DNA of 64,000 nt, taken from the NCBI RefSeq assembly GCF_009696685.2, contig NZ_CP102355.1:186001-250000 (forward strand), in the 5' to 3' direction. The notes under the pieces are model-generated. The model saw only the letters and a program-made list of their open reading frames with translations. It had not been told where the DNA came from and did no database searches. The position numbers were made by a program, and so were the translations under genes. Source of the stretch: Paracoccus sp. SMMA_5_TC. GTDB taxonomy: Bacteria > Pseudomonadota > Alphaproteobacteria > Rhodobacterales > Rhodobacteraceae. This document shows, piece after piece, positions 1 to 8,981 of this stretch. The number at the start of each line of letters is the position of its first letter. Within the stretch, counting starts at the first letter, position 1.

Positions 1-99
1 CTGTCACGCCCCATGCTGACGCCGGAATGCGGCTAATTTGCTTGCATTCACGACCACCGTGGGTTGAAGTGGTGCCGGATTGGCAATTGGAGCAATAAA

Positions 100-1107
100 A
101 TGTCGGAACAGGCGGTTCAACTTGCGTCGGCACCGGTGGCCCCGGGCGCGGGACGGAAATTCTATCCATCGTCGCGGGCAAAGCGGCCCATCGGAATTTT
201 TTACGACGAACTGTCGCGCGGGGTGAACCCGTTCAGCCTGATCGAATCTGCCGGGATCGCCGATGTGACCGATCCCATCGAAAAAATCGCCGATCTGTTC
301 AATCGCTTCGGTATCGTCAAGGTGCGCCGGCTTTACAGCCCCGAGCGTTCCAAACTGCTCAATCAGCATTGCATCGACTTTTCGGGCCTGAAGCCGCTGG
401 ATTTCCGCGATGTCTTTGCCAAGAAGAGGAAATGGGCCACCGGCGGCGCGCCGGCGCTGAACGACCCGCGGTTCTGGCCCTATGCCGGGGACGAAACGGT
501 TCAGAAAATCATCGAAGCCCTGCTGGGTCCGCGCAGCTTCGAATTCGGCACCGCCGTTGCCGCGCATTATTCCGCCCGCGGCCTGCACCGCGATTATCGC
601 ATGCTGTGCGAAGATGACGCCTCGCCCTATTCCGCCAAAAAGCCGACCAAGCGCATCGTCCGCATCCTGCATTACTGCGGCCTGTCGGGCGGTGCGCTGG
701 GATACATTCCCTTTTCTCACGACGAAGAAAAATTCAGGGAACAGGGCCGCCGCGTCGGGTTGAAACGCGACACCGCCTGGTTCGACCGTCACCGCGAGGT
801 GCTGACCCAGGCGCGGCTGACCCGCAACTTCGACGAGGCCGACGAGATCGAGCGCCACATCTGCTGGGTGAACGCCGATCCGGGCGACATCATCATCTCG
901 AACTCGGCAATGCTGCATTGCGGGGAATATCTGACCGGGCCGCGGTATTTCTTCGTCTCGACCTATGCCGAAACGACGCCGGAAACGCTGAAGATCGCCG
1001 CCGGCCAGGCCAAGACCGAAATGGCGCGCGACTATCACCGCTATATGTCGGCCAGGGGCTTCAAGGGCAGCGACGATGTCCTGAAGGCTGCGGGCACCAA
1101 GGCATAA
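100..1107 (+). CDS. Phytanoyl-CoA dioxygenase (PhyH)-family Fe(II)/2-oxoglutarate oxygenase
   Basis: The 335-residue product carries the metal and co-substrate signature of Fe(II)/2-oxoglutarate oxygenases: an HRD triplet (His163, Asp165), a distal His273 and Arg282 nine residues later, the spacing expected for the PhyH fold. Such enzymes hydroxylate or otherwise oxidise small molecules in the cytoplasm; the substrate cannot be told from sequence. ATG at 100 is preferred over an upstream TTG at 64 because a GGAG lies seven bases before it. The gene stands alone, convergent with ccrM. No signal peptide or membrane segment is visible. Family assignment is good, specific function is unknown. Confidence 0.75.
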   Translation: MSEQAVQLASAPVAPGAGRKFYPSSRAKRPIGIFYDELSRGVNPFSLIESAGIADVTDPIEKIADLFNRFGIVKVRRLYSPERSKLLNQHCIDFSGLKPLDFRDVFAKKRKWATGGAPALNDPRFWPYAGDETVQKIIEALLGPRSFEFGTAVAAHYSARGLHRDYRMLCEDDASPYSAKKPTKRIVRILHYCGLSGGALGYIPFSHDEEKFREQGRRVGLKRDTAWFDRHREVLTQARLTRNFDEADEIERHICWVNADPGDIIISNSAMLHCGEYLTGPRYFFVSTYAETTPETLKIAAGQAKTEMARDYHRYMSARGFKGSDDVLKAAGTKA

Positions 1108-1118
1108 CCCGCAGGCAG

Positions 1119-1152
1119 GAAAAAGGCCCCGCCCGGCACTGCCGGACGGGGC
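1119..1152 (-). terminator. Intrinsic terminator of ccrM
   Basis: Read on the minus strand, a GC-rich hairpin (outer arms 1126-1131 and 1147-1152, inner arms 1133-1137 and 1141-1145, one C/A mismatch) is followed by five Ts (AAAAA at 1120-1124 on the plus strand). This is the classical Rho-independent layout and sits about 60 bases after the ccrM stop codon. On the plus strand there is no T-tract, so it is not expected to terminate the oxygenase transcript as efficiently. Confidence 0.75.
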
Positions 1153-1209
1153 AAGGCGGTCCCGGCCGCGCCAGAGCTCGCGGAACATCGGGACTTGGCG
1201 AACCGGAAA

Positions 1210-2427
<1,218 letters not shown>

Positions 2428-2429
<2 letters not shown>

Positions 2430-3060
2430 AACAGCTTGCTGATTGATCTTTACACAAGATGTTGTGGACGGGGCGAAAGCTGCGCCGATGATATGGGGTC
2501 ACGCCCAGATTTTTCAGCGCCAGACGATGCGCCGCGGTGGGATATCCGGCGTTCACCTCCCATCCATAACCGGGATGCTGTTGCGCCAAATCCACCATGA
2601 TGCGATCGCGCAACAGTTTGGCCAGGATCGAGGCCGCGGCAATGGACAGGCAGCGGGCATCGCCCTTGACCACCGTCTGCCCCGGCACCGGCAGGTCGCG
2701 CGGCAACTGGTTGCCGTCGATCAGCGCCAGACAGGGGCGCTGGCGCAGCCCGGCCAAGGCGCGACACATCGCCAGATGCGAGGCGCGCAGGATGTTCAGC
2801 CGGTCGATTTCCTCGACGCTGGCGTGACCCACTGCCCAGTCGCTGTGGGCCATGATCGCCTGCGCCAGTCGCTCGCGGCACGGCGCGGTCAGCTTCTTGG
2901 AATCGTTCAAGCCTTCGGGGATGCGGGCCGGGTCCAGAATCACCGCCGCCGCGGTGACGGGGCCGGCCAGCGGACCGCGCCCCACCTCGTCCACGCCGGC
3001 AACCAGGCGCGCGCCCCCGTCCAGCGCCGCCTGTTCCAGGGCAAAATCGGGCAGGCTCAT
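2428..3060 (-). CDS. rnhB: Ribonuclease HII
   Basis: The 210-residue protein has the RNase HII signature DEVGRG (Asp24, Glu25), Asp115 in an LIDGN motif, and the KGD and SIAAASILAK blocks (about 132-148), giving the four-carboxylate active site. It removes ribonucleotides and RNA primers from RNA-DNA hybrids. Length is normal for the family. Its ATG overlaps the allA stop codon by four bases (ATGA), so it is probably translated by coupling to allA, and ccrM follows after 87 bases. This allA-rnhB-ccrM run could be one transcript with an extra ccrM promoter in the gap. Confidence 0.95.
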
Positions 3061-3536
3061 GCCACCACGGTCACCGGCTCGATGGTCGCTTCCTCGAGGT
3101 TCACCCCCTCGCCCTCGCGATCGACAACCAGGAAATCGGCGGCCCGGTCCAGCGGCGTCAGCACACCGTGCCAGACATTGGCGCGCAGGTTTACGCCGGT
3201 GCCGGCCGGCACCAGAAAGGCGATGGGTTGGCCCGGCCTGCCGTTGTCATCCGGCGCGACAATCGACAGCCACGGATCGGGGCCCAGGGGCATGAACGCC
3301 TGGCTGCCCAGCGGGTGACGCTCCAGCAACGTGCAGTCATAGGGCAGGCTGACCGGCTCGGACCGAAAGATCGAGATGATTGCCTCGCCGCCACCGCGCT
3401 CGACCGTGGCCAGCGCATGATGGCGTTCGCAACGGCCAGCATTGATCATCTTGCTGGGTGCGGACCGCGGGGTCAGCACCTCGCCAAAGGGGGCGAATTC
3501 CTCGGCCGTCAGTGGTCTGATCTGAATGGTCGTCAT
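3057..3536 (-). CDS. allA: Ureidoglycolate lyase
   Basis: The 159-residue protein matches AllA over its length: an N-terminal LTAEEFAPFGEV segment, central NAGRCERHHALA and IFRSEP motifs, and a C-terminal cupin-like part with the NVWHGVLTPL motif. The enzyme splits ureidoglycolate to glyoxylate and urea in the last step of allantoin and purine-ring degradation. No other ureide-pathway gene lies nearby, so its partners must be elsewhere. It is the first gene of a run with rnhB, overlapping it by four bases, an unusual pairing of purine catabolism with DNA maintenance. Confidence 0.9.
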   Translation of the reverse strand: MTTIQIRPLTAEEFAPFGEVLTPRSAPSKMINAGRCERHHALATVERGGGEAIISIFRSEPVSLPYDCTLLERHPLGSQAFMPLGPDPWLSIVAPDDNGRPGQPIAFLVPAGTGVNLRANVWHGVLTPLDRAADFLVVDREGEGVNLEEATIEPVTVVA

Positions 3537-3593
3537 GGTCTTGTGCTTTCCGAATCGATGGGCGCACGGGCGGAAATGCCCCGCTTCCCCGAA

Positions 3594-4781
3594 CTAGCGC
3601 TTGATACGCGGCAACAGGATGGTCAACAGCCCCATCAGCGGCAGATAGGCGCAGACCTTGTAAACGAATTCGATCCCCCGGGCATCGGCGATCAGCCCCA
3701 GAACGGCCGCGGCAATACCGCCCATGCCGAAGGCAAAGCCGAAGAAGATGCCGGCGATCAGCCCGGTGCGGCCCGGAACCAGTTCCTGGGCAAAGACCAC
3801 GATGGCCGGAAAGGCCGAAGCCAGCACCAGACCGATGATAACGGTCAGCAAACCCGTTGCCGCCAGCCCGACATGTGGCAAGAGCAACGTGAACGGCAAA
3901 ACCCCCAGGATCGAAAACCAGATCACCTTCAGCGTCCCGATGCGGTCCCCGATCAACCCGCCCAGCATCACCCCGCCGGCCATTCCACCCAGGAACAGGA
4001 ACAGCATCAGCTGCGCCTGTTGCGTGCTCAGGCCGAATTTCTCGATCAGGTAAAAGGTGTAATAGCTGGTGATGCTGGCCACATAGATGTGCTTGGTGAA
4101 TGTCAGCAGCGCCAGCACGACGATGGCCGCAATGATCCGGCCGCGCGAATAGGGCAATGCCGGCACGGCCCGGTAAGCTGCGCTGCGCCTGCGCCCATCG
4201 GCCCAGGCCCCGACCCGCCACAGCAGCGCCGAACCGGCCAGTGCGGCGGCCGCGAACAGCGCCACCGCAGGACGTCCCAGCGGCACCACCACGAAAGCGG
4301 CCAGCAGCGGCCCAAGCGCGGTGCCGAAATTGCCGCCAAGCTGGAACAGCGATTGCGCAGTGCCGAAACGCCCGCCCGAGGCGATGCGCGCCACGCGCGA
4401 ACTTTCGGGATGGAACACCGCAGAGCCTATGCCAATCAGCATCGCGCCCAGCAGCAGCACCCAATATTCATGGGCCAGACCCAGCAGCAAGACCCCGCAG
4501 AAGGTCGACCCCATCCCCGCGGCCAGGGACCGCGGCATCGGGTTCTTGTCCGTGACCGCCCCGACCAACGGTTGCAGCAGCGAAGCCGTGATCTGAAAGG
4601 CCGAGGTCATCAGCCCGATCTGCCAATAGCTCAGCGAAAACTCTGCCCGCAAAAGCGGGTAAATCGCCGCCAGCATGGATTGCATGACGTCGTTGATCAG
4701 GTGGCACAGGCTGATGGCAATCAGAACTGCCCATGCCGTCGACACAGTGCCCTGCCGGTTGACTGTCGCGGCCTCGGACAT
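3594..4781 (-). CDS. MFS transporter, fosmidomycin-resistance (Fsr) type
   Basis: The 395-residue product is an inner-membrane carrier with about twelve hydrophobic segments. The stretch HPESSRVARIASGGR followed by AQSLFQLGGNFG is highly characteristic of the Fsr branch of the major facilitator superfamily; the GDRIGT loop matches the usual cytoplasmic MFS loop. Fsr proteins export drugs such as fosmidomycin; the natural substrate here is unknown. The internal ATG at 4781 is preferred to an upstream in-frame start at 4862 because the extra 27 residues are basic and unlike the family. It diverges from the HutC-type regulator, a likely controller. Confidence 0.85.
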   Translation of the reverse strand: MSEAATVNRQGTVSTAWAVLIAISLCHLINDVMQSMLAAIYPLLRAEFSLSYWQIGLMTSAFQITASLLQPLVGAVTDKNPMPRSLAAGMGSTFCGVLLLGLAHEYWVLLLGAMLIGIGSAVFHPESSRVARIASGGRFGTAQSLFQLGGNFGTALGPLLAAFVVVPLGRPAVALFAAAALAGSALLWRVGAWADGRRRSAAYRAVPALPYSRGRIIAAIVVLALLTFTKHIYVASITSYYTFYLIEKFGLSTQQAQLMLFLFLGGMAGGVMLGGLIGDRIGTLKVIWFSILGVLPFTLLLPHVGLAATGLLTVIIGLVLASAFPAIVVFAQELVPGRTGLIAGIFFGFAFGMGGIAAAVLGLIADARGIEFVYKVCAYLPLMGLLTILLPRIKR

Positions 4782-5083
4782 CGCGAAATCCCATGATTGC
4801 TGGAGCCGTGACCTTGTCTGCCCAAGCTGCCGCCTTGTCAACAGCAGGCAGCGCCCTGCCAATCATCGCCGGGTTGACGTTCACGGCAATTTTTCGTTGC
4901 AAATCGAACTGATTTGTTCAAGTTTTGTCGCCATGGCGTCTTGTCACATTGTTGACAATGCGTTCCTGCCAGGCGCAACCCCACATGCAAACGACAGCAA
5001 ACGATGATGGCCCGATGATCAAGCTTCCCGACCATGTGGCGCGCGCGCTGGCCTCTCAGGATCAGCAGCGTCAAAGGCGCAAC
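4782..5083. promoter_or_regulatory. Divergent control region with two dyads, between MFS gene and HutC-type regulator
   Basis: This 302-base non-coding stretch separates two divergent genes. Two perfect dyads stand out: CAAATC-N5-GATTTG at 4900-4916, and at 4941-4960 the overlapping pair TTGTCA-N6-TGACAA and CATTGT-TG-ACAATG. A consensus-like minus-35 hexamer TTGACA (4952-4957) lies inside the second dyad, but no good minus-10 follows at 17 bases. The dyads are plausible operators for the adjacent GntR/HutC regulator. If that regulator starts upstream (ATG at 4985 or 5015), the region is correspondingly shorter. Confidence 0.5.
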
Positions 5084-5764
5084 ATGACCTGGCAAAGCGT
5101 GCAGGAACATGTGCTGTCGCGCATACAGGATGGCATCTGGCCCGAGGGCAGCCTGATTCCGACCGAGGCCGAGCTGGCGCTGGAATTCGGCTGCGCGCGG
5201 GCCACCGTGAACCGGGCCCTGCAGGCCCTGGCCGATATCGGCGTGCTGGAACGTCGGCGCAAGGTCGGCACCCGCGTTGCCCCTCAGCCCCGGGTTCAGA
5301 TGGTGCGCTTTCTGCTGCGGCGCGAGATCGAGGCCGCCGGCAAGGTCTATGGCTACAGGCTGCTTGCATACGACAGGGTTTCGCCCCCTGCGGATGTCGC
5401 GCCCTCGATGCTGTTACGTGTCGATGACAGCGTGATCCGCACGCGCGCCACCTTTACCGCCGACGGCAAGCCTTATTGCTGCGAAACGCGCTGGCTCAAC
5501 GATTTTGCCACCCCGGGATTGACCCGCGAGGCGCTGGAAAATCTCAGCCCATGCGAATGGCTGCTGGGTCACGTAGCGATCAGCCGGGCCGCGCTGAGCA
5601 TGGGCGCCGCCGCCGCCGATGATCCCTTCATCGTGGACGCGCTTGGATTGGAGCCCGGCGCGCCCGTTCTGCTGGTGGAACGGATCGATTGGGTTCACAA
5701 TCTGCCCGTGTCGATGACGCGACGATATTTCCCGCCCAGCCACCGATTTCACGCCGATCTGTGA
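5084..5764 (+). CDS. GntR/HutC-family transcriptional regulator
   Basis: The 226-residue form has an N-terminal GntR winged helix (residues about 3-70, including FGCARATVNRALQALADIGV) and a C-terminal UTRA ligand-binding domain (about 80-226). HutC-type regulators repress catabolic or transport operons until a small effector binds. ATG at 5084 is chosen because the fold begins at once and an AAAGG lies six bases upstream; in-frame ATGs at 4985 and 5015 are possible and would add up to 33 residues. It diverges from the Fsr-type MFS gene, with dyads between them, suggesting local control of that gene. Effector is unknown. Confidence 0.85.
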   Translation: MTWQSVQEHVLSRIQDGIWPEGSLIPTEAELALEFGCARATVNRALQALADIGVLERRRKVGTRVAPQPRVQMVRFLLRREIEAAGKVYGYRLLAYDRVSPPADVAPSMLLRVDDSVIRTRATFTADGKPYCCETRWLNDFATPGLTREALENLSPCEWLLGHVAISRAALSMGAAAADDPFIVDALGLEPGAPVLLVERIDWVHNLPVSMTRRYFPPSHRFHADL

Positions 5765-5858
5765 GTGTTCAAGTCAAGTTGAGTCCGCCCGCCTTGCCTT
5801 GAAATGGCGAAACCGGCAAAGATCGTTTCAACCAAGAAAATATCAGGCAAGACGACCG

Positions 5859-7355
5859 ATGAGCTGGTGTTCCCCCTGCCGCCGCGACAGCGGCGCATTT
5901 TCGCTTTCTCTGGCGGCTGCGGCCGTGCTCATGATGGCCGATGGCGCAGCGGCGCGGCCAGTGCCCTCGCCTTTCGGGGCAGGACGTGCAGTCGAGGTGA
6001 CGACCGGCCCTGCGGGCGCACCCGGCGCATCGGGCAGCACCGCGGCCGCGTCACCGGCAAAAGGCCTGGCCCGGATCAGTGCCGAGGAAATCGAGCAGGC
6101 CAGCTATGACGGCGGTGACCTGCCGCCCGGTCAGTCTGCCCTGACCGCAAAGGTGCAGATCCTGCTGGATCGTTCGGGCATTTCCCCGGGCGTCGTCGAC
6201 GGCTGGCGCGGCGGCATGAGCGAAAGCGCGATCCGGGCATTCCAGAGGCGCGCCGGGCTACCCATCACGGGGCGCATGGATCACGCGGTCTGGGATCTTT
6301 TGCAGGGCTACGCCGCCGAGCCGGTGACAGGGGACTATACCATCACCGCCGAGGATGCGACCGGCCTGGTCGACCGCATTCCCACCGACTACGCCGAAAA
6401 GGCGCAGATGAGTTCTCAAGGCTATACCAGTGTGCTGGAAAAGCTTGCCGAGCGTTTTCACATGGATGAAAAGTTTCTGGCCAAGCTGAACGCGGGCAGG
6501 CAATTCGTTCCGGGCACCACGATCAAGGTGACGGTCCCCGCCAAGCCCATCCGCGCACGTGTCACCCGCATCATCATCGACAAGGAAACGCGCCGCGTCG
6601 CGGCTTATGACGCCAGCGGGCATCTGGTCGCCGATTATCCCGCCACCGTCGGATCATCGGACACTCCGTCGCCCCATGGCACACATACGGTGGCCGCGGT
6701 CGCGCTGAACCCCACATATACCTACAACCCCAAGCGCAACTTCAAGCAGGGCAACAACGACAAGGTTCTGATTGTGCCTCCCGGGCCGAATGGTCCGGTC
6801 GGAACGGTGTGGATCGACCTGAGCAAGCCCACCTACGGAATTCACGGCACGCCGACGCCCTCGCAATTGTTCGTGAATCAGTCCCACGGCTGTGTTCGGC
6901 TGACCAACTGGGATGCCTGGGAACTTGCGCATATGGTCAAGCCGGGCGAAACCCAGGTCGAATTTCTGCCCCCTGGCGTGCGCATTGCCGATGTGATTGG
7001 ACACACGGCCCAGACAGCGGTCAGCAAGGTTGCCGCCGCAACCACCATCAGCGGCATTCGCCCCCCGGCCCGGGGTGACCGTCAGCCCAGGTGGCAGGAC
7101 AATGGCGTCACAGCAACCGCACCAGCCCCGGGTCTGGCAAGTACGGCCGCCGCTGCGATTGCCGGCACGCTGCCCGCCGCTGCAGCCAGCGCGCCGTATC
7201 CGGCATCAGCGGGGCCTGACGACGCCGGATTGAAAGGGACCGCCGCGCCAGCGGCCGGGCCGGGGCAGGACAGCGTCGACACCCTGCCGGACAGCATTCC
7301 CGGCCAGCAGCCCGGAAGCGTGTCGGTTTTCCCTCCTGCGCAAGACATGAACTAG
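5859..7355 (+). CDS. Exported L,D-transpeptidase (YkuD) with peptidoglycan-binding domain
   Basis: The 498-residue precursor starts with a signal peptide (basic residues near 8-9, hydrophobic core about 12-26, AAA cleavage region near 31). A PG_binding_1 domain follows (about 93-150), then a LysM-like segment (about 185-227) and the YkuD catalytic domain (about 232-370) with the SHGCVRL motif; Cys345 is the predicted nucleophile. It should form 3-3 crosslinks or attach proteins to peptidoglycan in the periplasm. The last 120 residues are Ala/Pro/Gly-rich and probably disordered. ATG at 5859 is preferred over a TTG at 5799 because it puts the signal peptide at the N terminus. Confidence 0.88.
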   Translation: MSWCSPCRRDSGAFSLSLAAAAVLMMADGAAARPVPSPFGAGRAVEVTTGPAGAPGASGSTAAASPAKGLARISAEEIEQASYDGGDLPPGQSALTAKVQILLDRSGISPGVVDGWRGGMSESAIRAFQRRAGLPITGRMDHAVWDLLQGYAAEPVTGDYTITAEDATGLVDRIPTDYAEKAQMSSQGYTSVLEKLAERFHMDEKFLAKLNAGRQFVPGTTIKVTVPAKPIRARVTRIIIDKETRRVAAYDASGHLVADYPATVGSSDTPSPHGTHTVAAVALNPTYTYNPKRNFKQGNNDKVLIVPPGPNGPVGTVWIDLSKPTYGIHGTPTPSQLFVNQSHGCVRLTNWDAWELAHMVKPGETQVEFLPPGVRIADVIGHTAQTAVSKVAAATTISGIRPPARGDRQPRWQDNGVTATAPAPGLASTAAAAIAGTLPAAAASAPYPASAGPDDAGLKGTAAPAAGPGQDSVDTLPDSIPGQQPGSVSVFPPAQDMN

Positions 7356-7356
7356 G

Positions 7357-8124
7357 ATGCGACAAAGGCTGGCGGTCTTGGCAATTGCATTAGCCAGCGC
7401 GACCTGGGCGCAGGAACCACCGGCGCGACCGGCCGATCCGCCCCGCCCCCCCGAACGTCCTGCGGACGCCGGCGCAGCCCCCGAAAGCCCCGCCGCGGTG
7501 CCGGCCGTCGATCAGGCCGACCGTCCCGGAGAGCCCCCCGCGCAGGCGCCTGCGCCCGAGGATGACTTCACCTATTCCGCATGTCTGCTGGAATTGCGGC
7601 TGCTGGGTGCGGTCTTTCACGAACTGCCTTCTGTCGCCGATTCGACCCATACCCAATGCGGCATCGCGCGGCCCATCCGGCTGGAACAACCCCTGCCCGG
7701 TATCGAACTGACAGGCGGCGCGATGATGCGTTGCGACACCGCCCGCGAACTTGCGCATTGGTTGCGCGACTTCGTGCGCCCGGCGGCCGCCTTACGCCCA
7801 GGGCAATCGGCGCTGGTCGCCCTGGAACCTGGAACAGGATATCAATGCCGCCAAACCGTCGGCGACGATGGCGGTAAGCTGTCCGAACACGCGCTTGGCA
7901 ACGCGCTGGATATCGCGGCGCTGCGCTTCGAGGATGGCAGTCGCCTGGAGATCAAGCCGCGCCAGGACGGCGGCGATATGGATGCGGCTTTTCAACAGGC
8001 CATTCGCGCCACAGCCTGCCTGCATTTCACCACCGTTCTTGGTCCCGGCAGCAATGCGGCGCATGACGACCACTTGCACCTGGACATCAAGTCGCGGCAG
8101 GGCGGCTGGAGGCTGTGCCAGTAG
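7357..8124 (+). CDS. Extensin-like C-terminal domain protein, exported
   Basis: The 255-residue protein has a signal peptide (cleavage near TWAQ, residues 16-19), a Pro/Ala-rich linker (about 20-68) and an extensin-like C-terminal domain with SEHALGNALDIAAL and HDDHLHLD motifs. These resemble the metal-binding pattern of M15-type D,D-peptidases, so a periplasmic peptidoglycan role is inferred. It begins one base after the stop of the L,D-transpeptidase gene, so the two are almost certainly co-translated and act on the same wall. Direct enzymatic activity of this family is not established. Confidence 0.8.
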   Translation: MRQRLAVLAIALASATWAQEPPARPADPPRPPERPADAGAAPESPAAVPAVDQADRPGEPPAQAPAPEDDFTYSACLLELRLLGAVFHELPSVADSTHTQCGIARPIRLEQPLPGIELTGGAMMRCDTARELAHWLRDFVRPAAALRPGQSALVALEPGTGYQCRQTVGDDGGKLSEHALGNALDIAALRFEDGSRLEIKPRQDGGDMDAAFQQAIRATACLHFTTVLGPGSNAAHDDHLHLDIKSRQGGWRLCQ

Positions 8125-8128
8125 CGGT

Positions 8129-8860
8129 CTAACGACGATAGCGGTCCAGTTCCAGATACTCGGGATTGAACCGGGCCAGTCGAACCAGCCCCGGCCAGTC
8201 GAGGATCTGGATATCTGCGCCGACCCAGCGGATCAGGCCGCTGTCGCGCAGATCGCGCACGGCGCGGTTGACATGGATTGCCGTATAGCCCAGCACATCC
8301 GCCAGTTCGCGCTGCAGCAACGGCAGAACGAACTGATGGTTGCAGGCCGCCCCCACGCTGGCCAGCCGGGTATAGATTTCGCACAGCAGATGCGCCAGGT
8401 GCGCGCTGGAACGTAACGAGGCTGCCGCGACCAGCCATTGGCGATGAATGGCGGCGTCGATCACGGTGGACATCCACAACAGCCGTGTCAGATGCGGAAA
8501 GTTCTGTGTGATCTCACGCAGCTGGCCATGATCGACGAATTCGACCTCGCTTGGCCCGACCGAGACGACATCATGTTCCAGACCGGCCAGGACGAAGCCA
8601 TGCAGATCCACGAAATCACCCGGCACGTGCAATGCGGTGATGACGCGCTTGCCTGGACGGGTCGGGATCTGGTGCTGGCGTGCCGACATTCCGCGCAGCA
8701 TCATGCAGCTGCGCGTGGCCAGCCGACCGCGCGGCACGATGACCTCGCCTGGTTGAAAGCTGACCGGCGTTGTGGTGATCGCGCGCAGCCGTGAAATATC
8801 GGCTTCGGAAAGCTGGTCCCGCTGTTGCAGAAACCGGATGAAATATTCGGTTATGGCCAT
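8129..8860 (-). CDS. Crp/Fnr-family transcriptional regulator
   Basis: The 243-residue protein has an N-terminal cyclic-nucleotide-binding-like beta-roll (about 20-120) and a C-terminal Crp helix-turn-helix (about 160-230, ELADVLGYTAIHVNRAVRDL). The N-terminal cysteine cluster that holds the 4Fe-4S centre of FNR is absent, so it is not an FNR-type oxygen sensor; the signal is unknown. ATG at 8860 is chosen because GGAG lies just upstream, and the 17 extra residues of an earlier in-frame start do not fit the family. It is convergent with the extensin-like gene and follows fliI on the same strand. Confidence 0.85.
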   Translation of the reverse strand: MAITEYFIRFLQQRDQLSEADISRLRAITTTPVSFQPGEVIVPRGRLATRSCMMLRGMSARQHQIPTRPGKRVITALHVPGDFVDLHGFVLAGLEHDVVSVGPSEVEFVDHGQLREITQNFPHLTRLLWMSTVIDAAIHRQWLVAAASLRSSAHLAHLLCEIYTRLASVGAACNHQFVLPLLQRELADVLGYTAIHVNRAVRDLRDSGLIRWVGADIQILDWPGLVRLARFNPEYLELDRYRR

Positions 8861-8925
8861 GGATCTCCTCGGGTCGTGCGCGAAGATTGTCCATTCGTCG
8901 GCTGGGGGCAATGCCTCAGCCGCAC

Positions 8926-8948
8926 CGCTTAATTTTCATCAATTAGCG
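8926..8948. promoter_or_regulatory. Imperfect dyad upstream of the Crp-family gene
   Basis: TAATT-N6-AATTA (arms 8930-8934 and 8941-8945) lies about 66 bases upstream of the Crp-family start codon; it extends outward to GC and GC with one mismatch. It is the only AT-rich dyad in the 121-base gap between this gene and fliI, so it could be a self-operator or a promoter element. It does not match the FNR/Crp consensus TTGAT-N4-ATCAA. Confidence 0.3.
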
Positions 8949-8981
8949 GATAACCCCAAAGGAACGAAGCCTTATTTGCGA

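Noticed and set aside
3168-4796. 542-codon open frame on the plus strand, antisense to allA and the MFS gene
   Set aside because: It is rich in Gln, Arg, His and Asp with no domain pattern, and lies opposite two genes with clear families; a product of GC-rich third positions.
8861-8981. FNR/Crp binding site upstream of the Crp-family gene
   Set aside because: No match to TTGAT-N4-ATCAA was found; only an unrelated AT-rich dyad.
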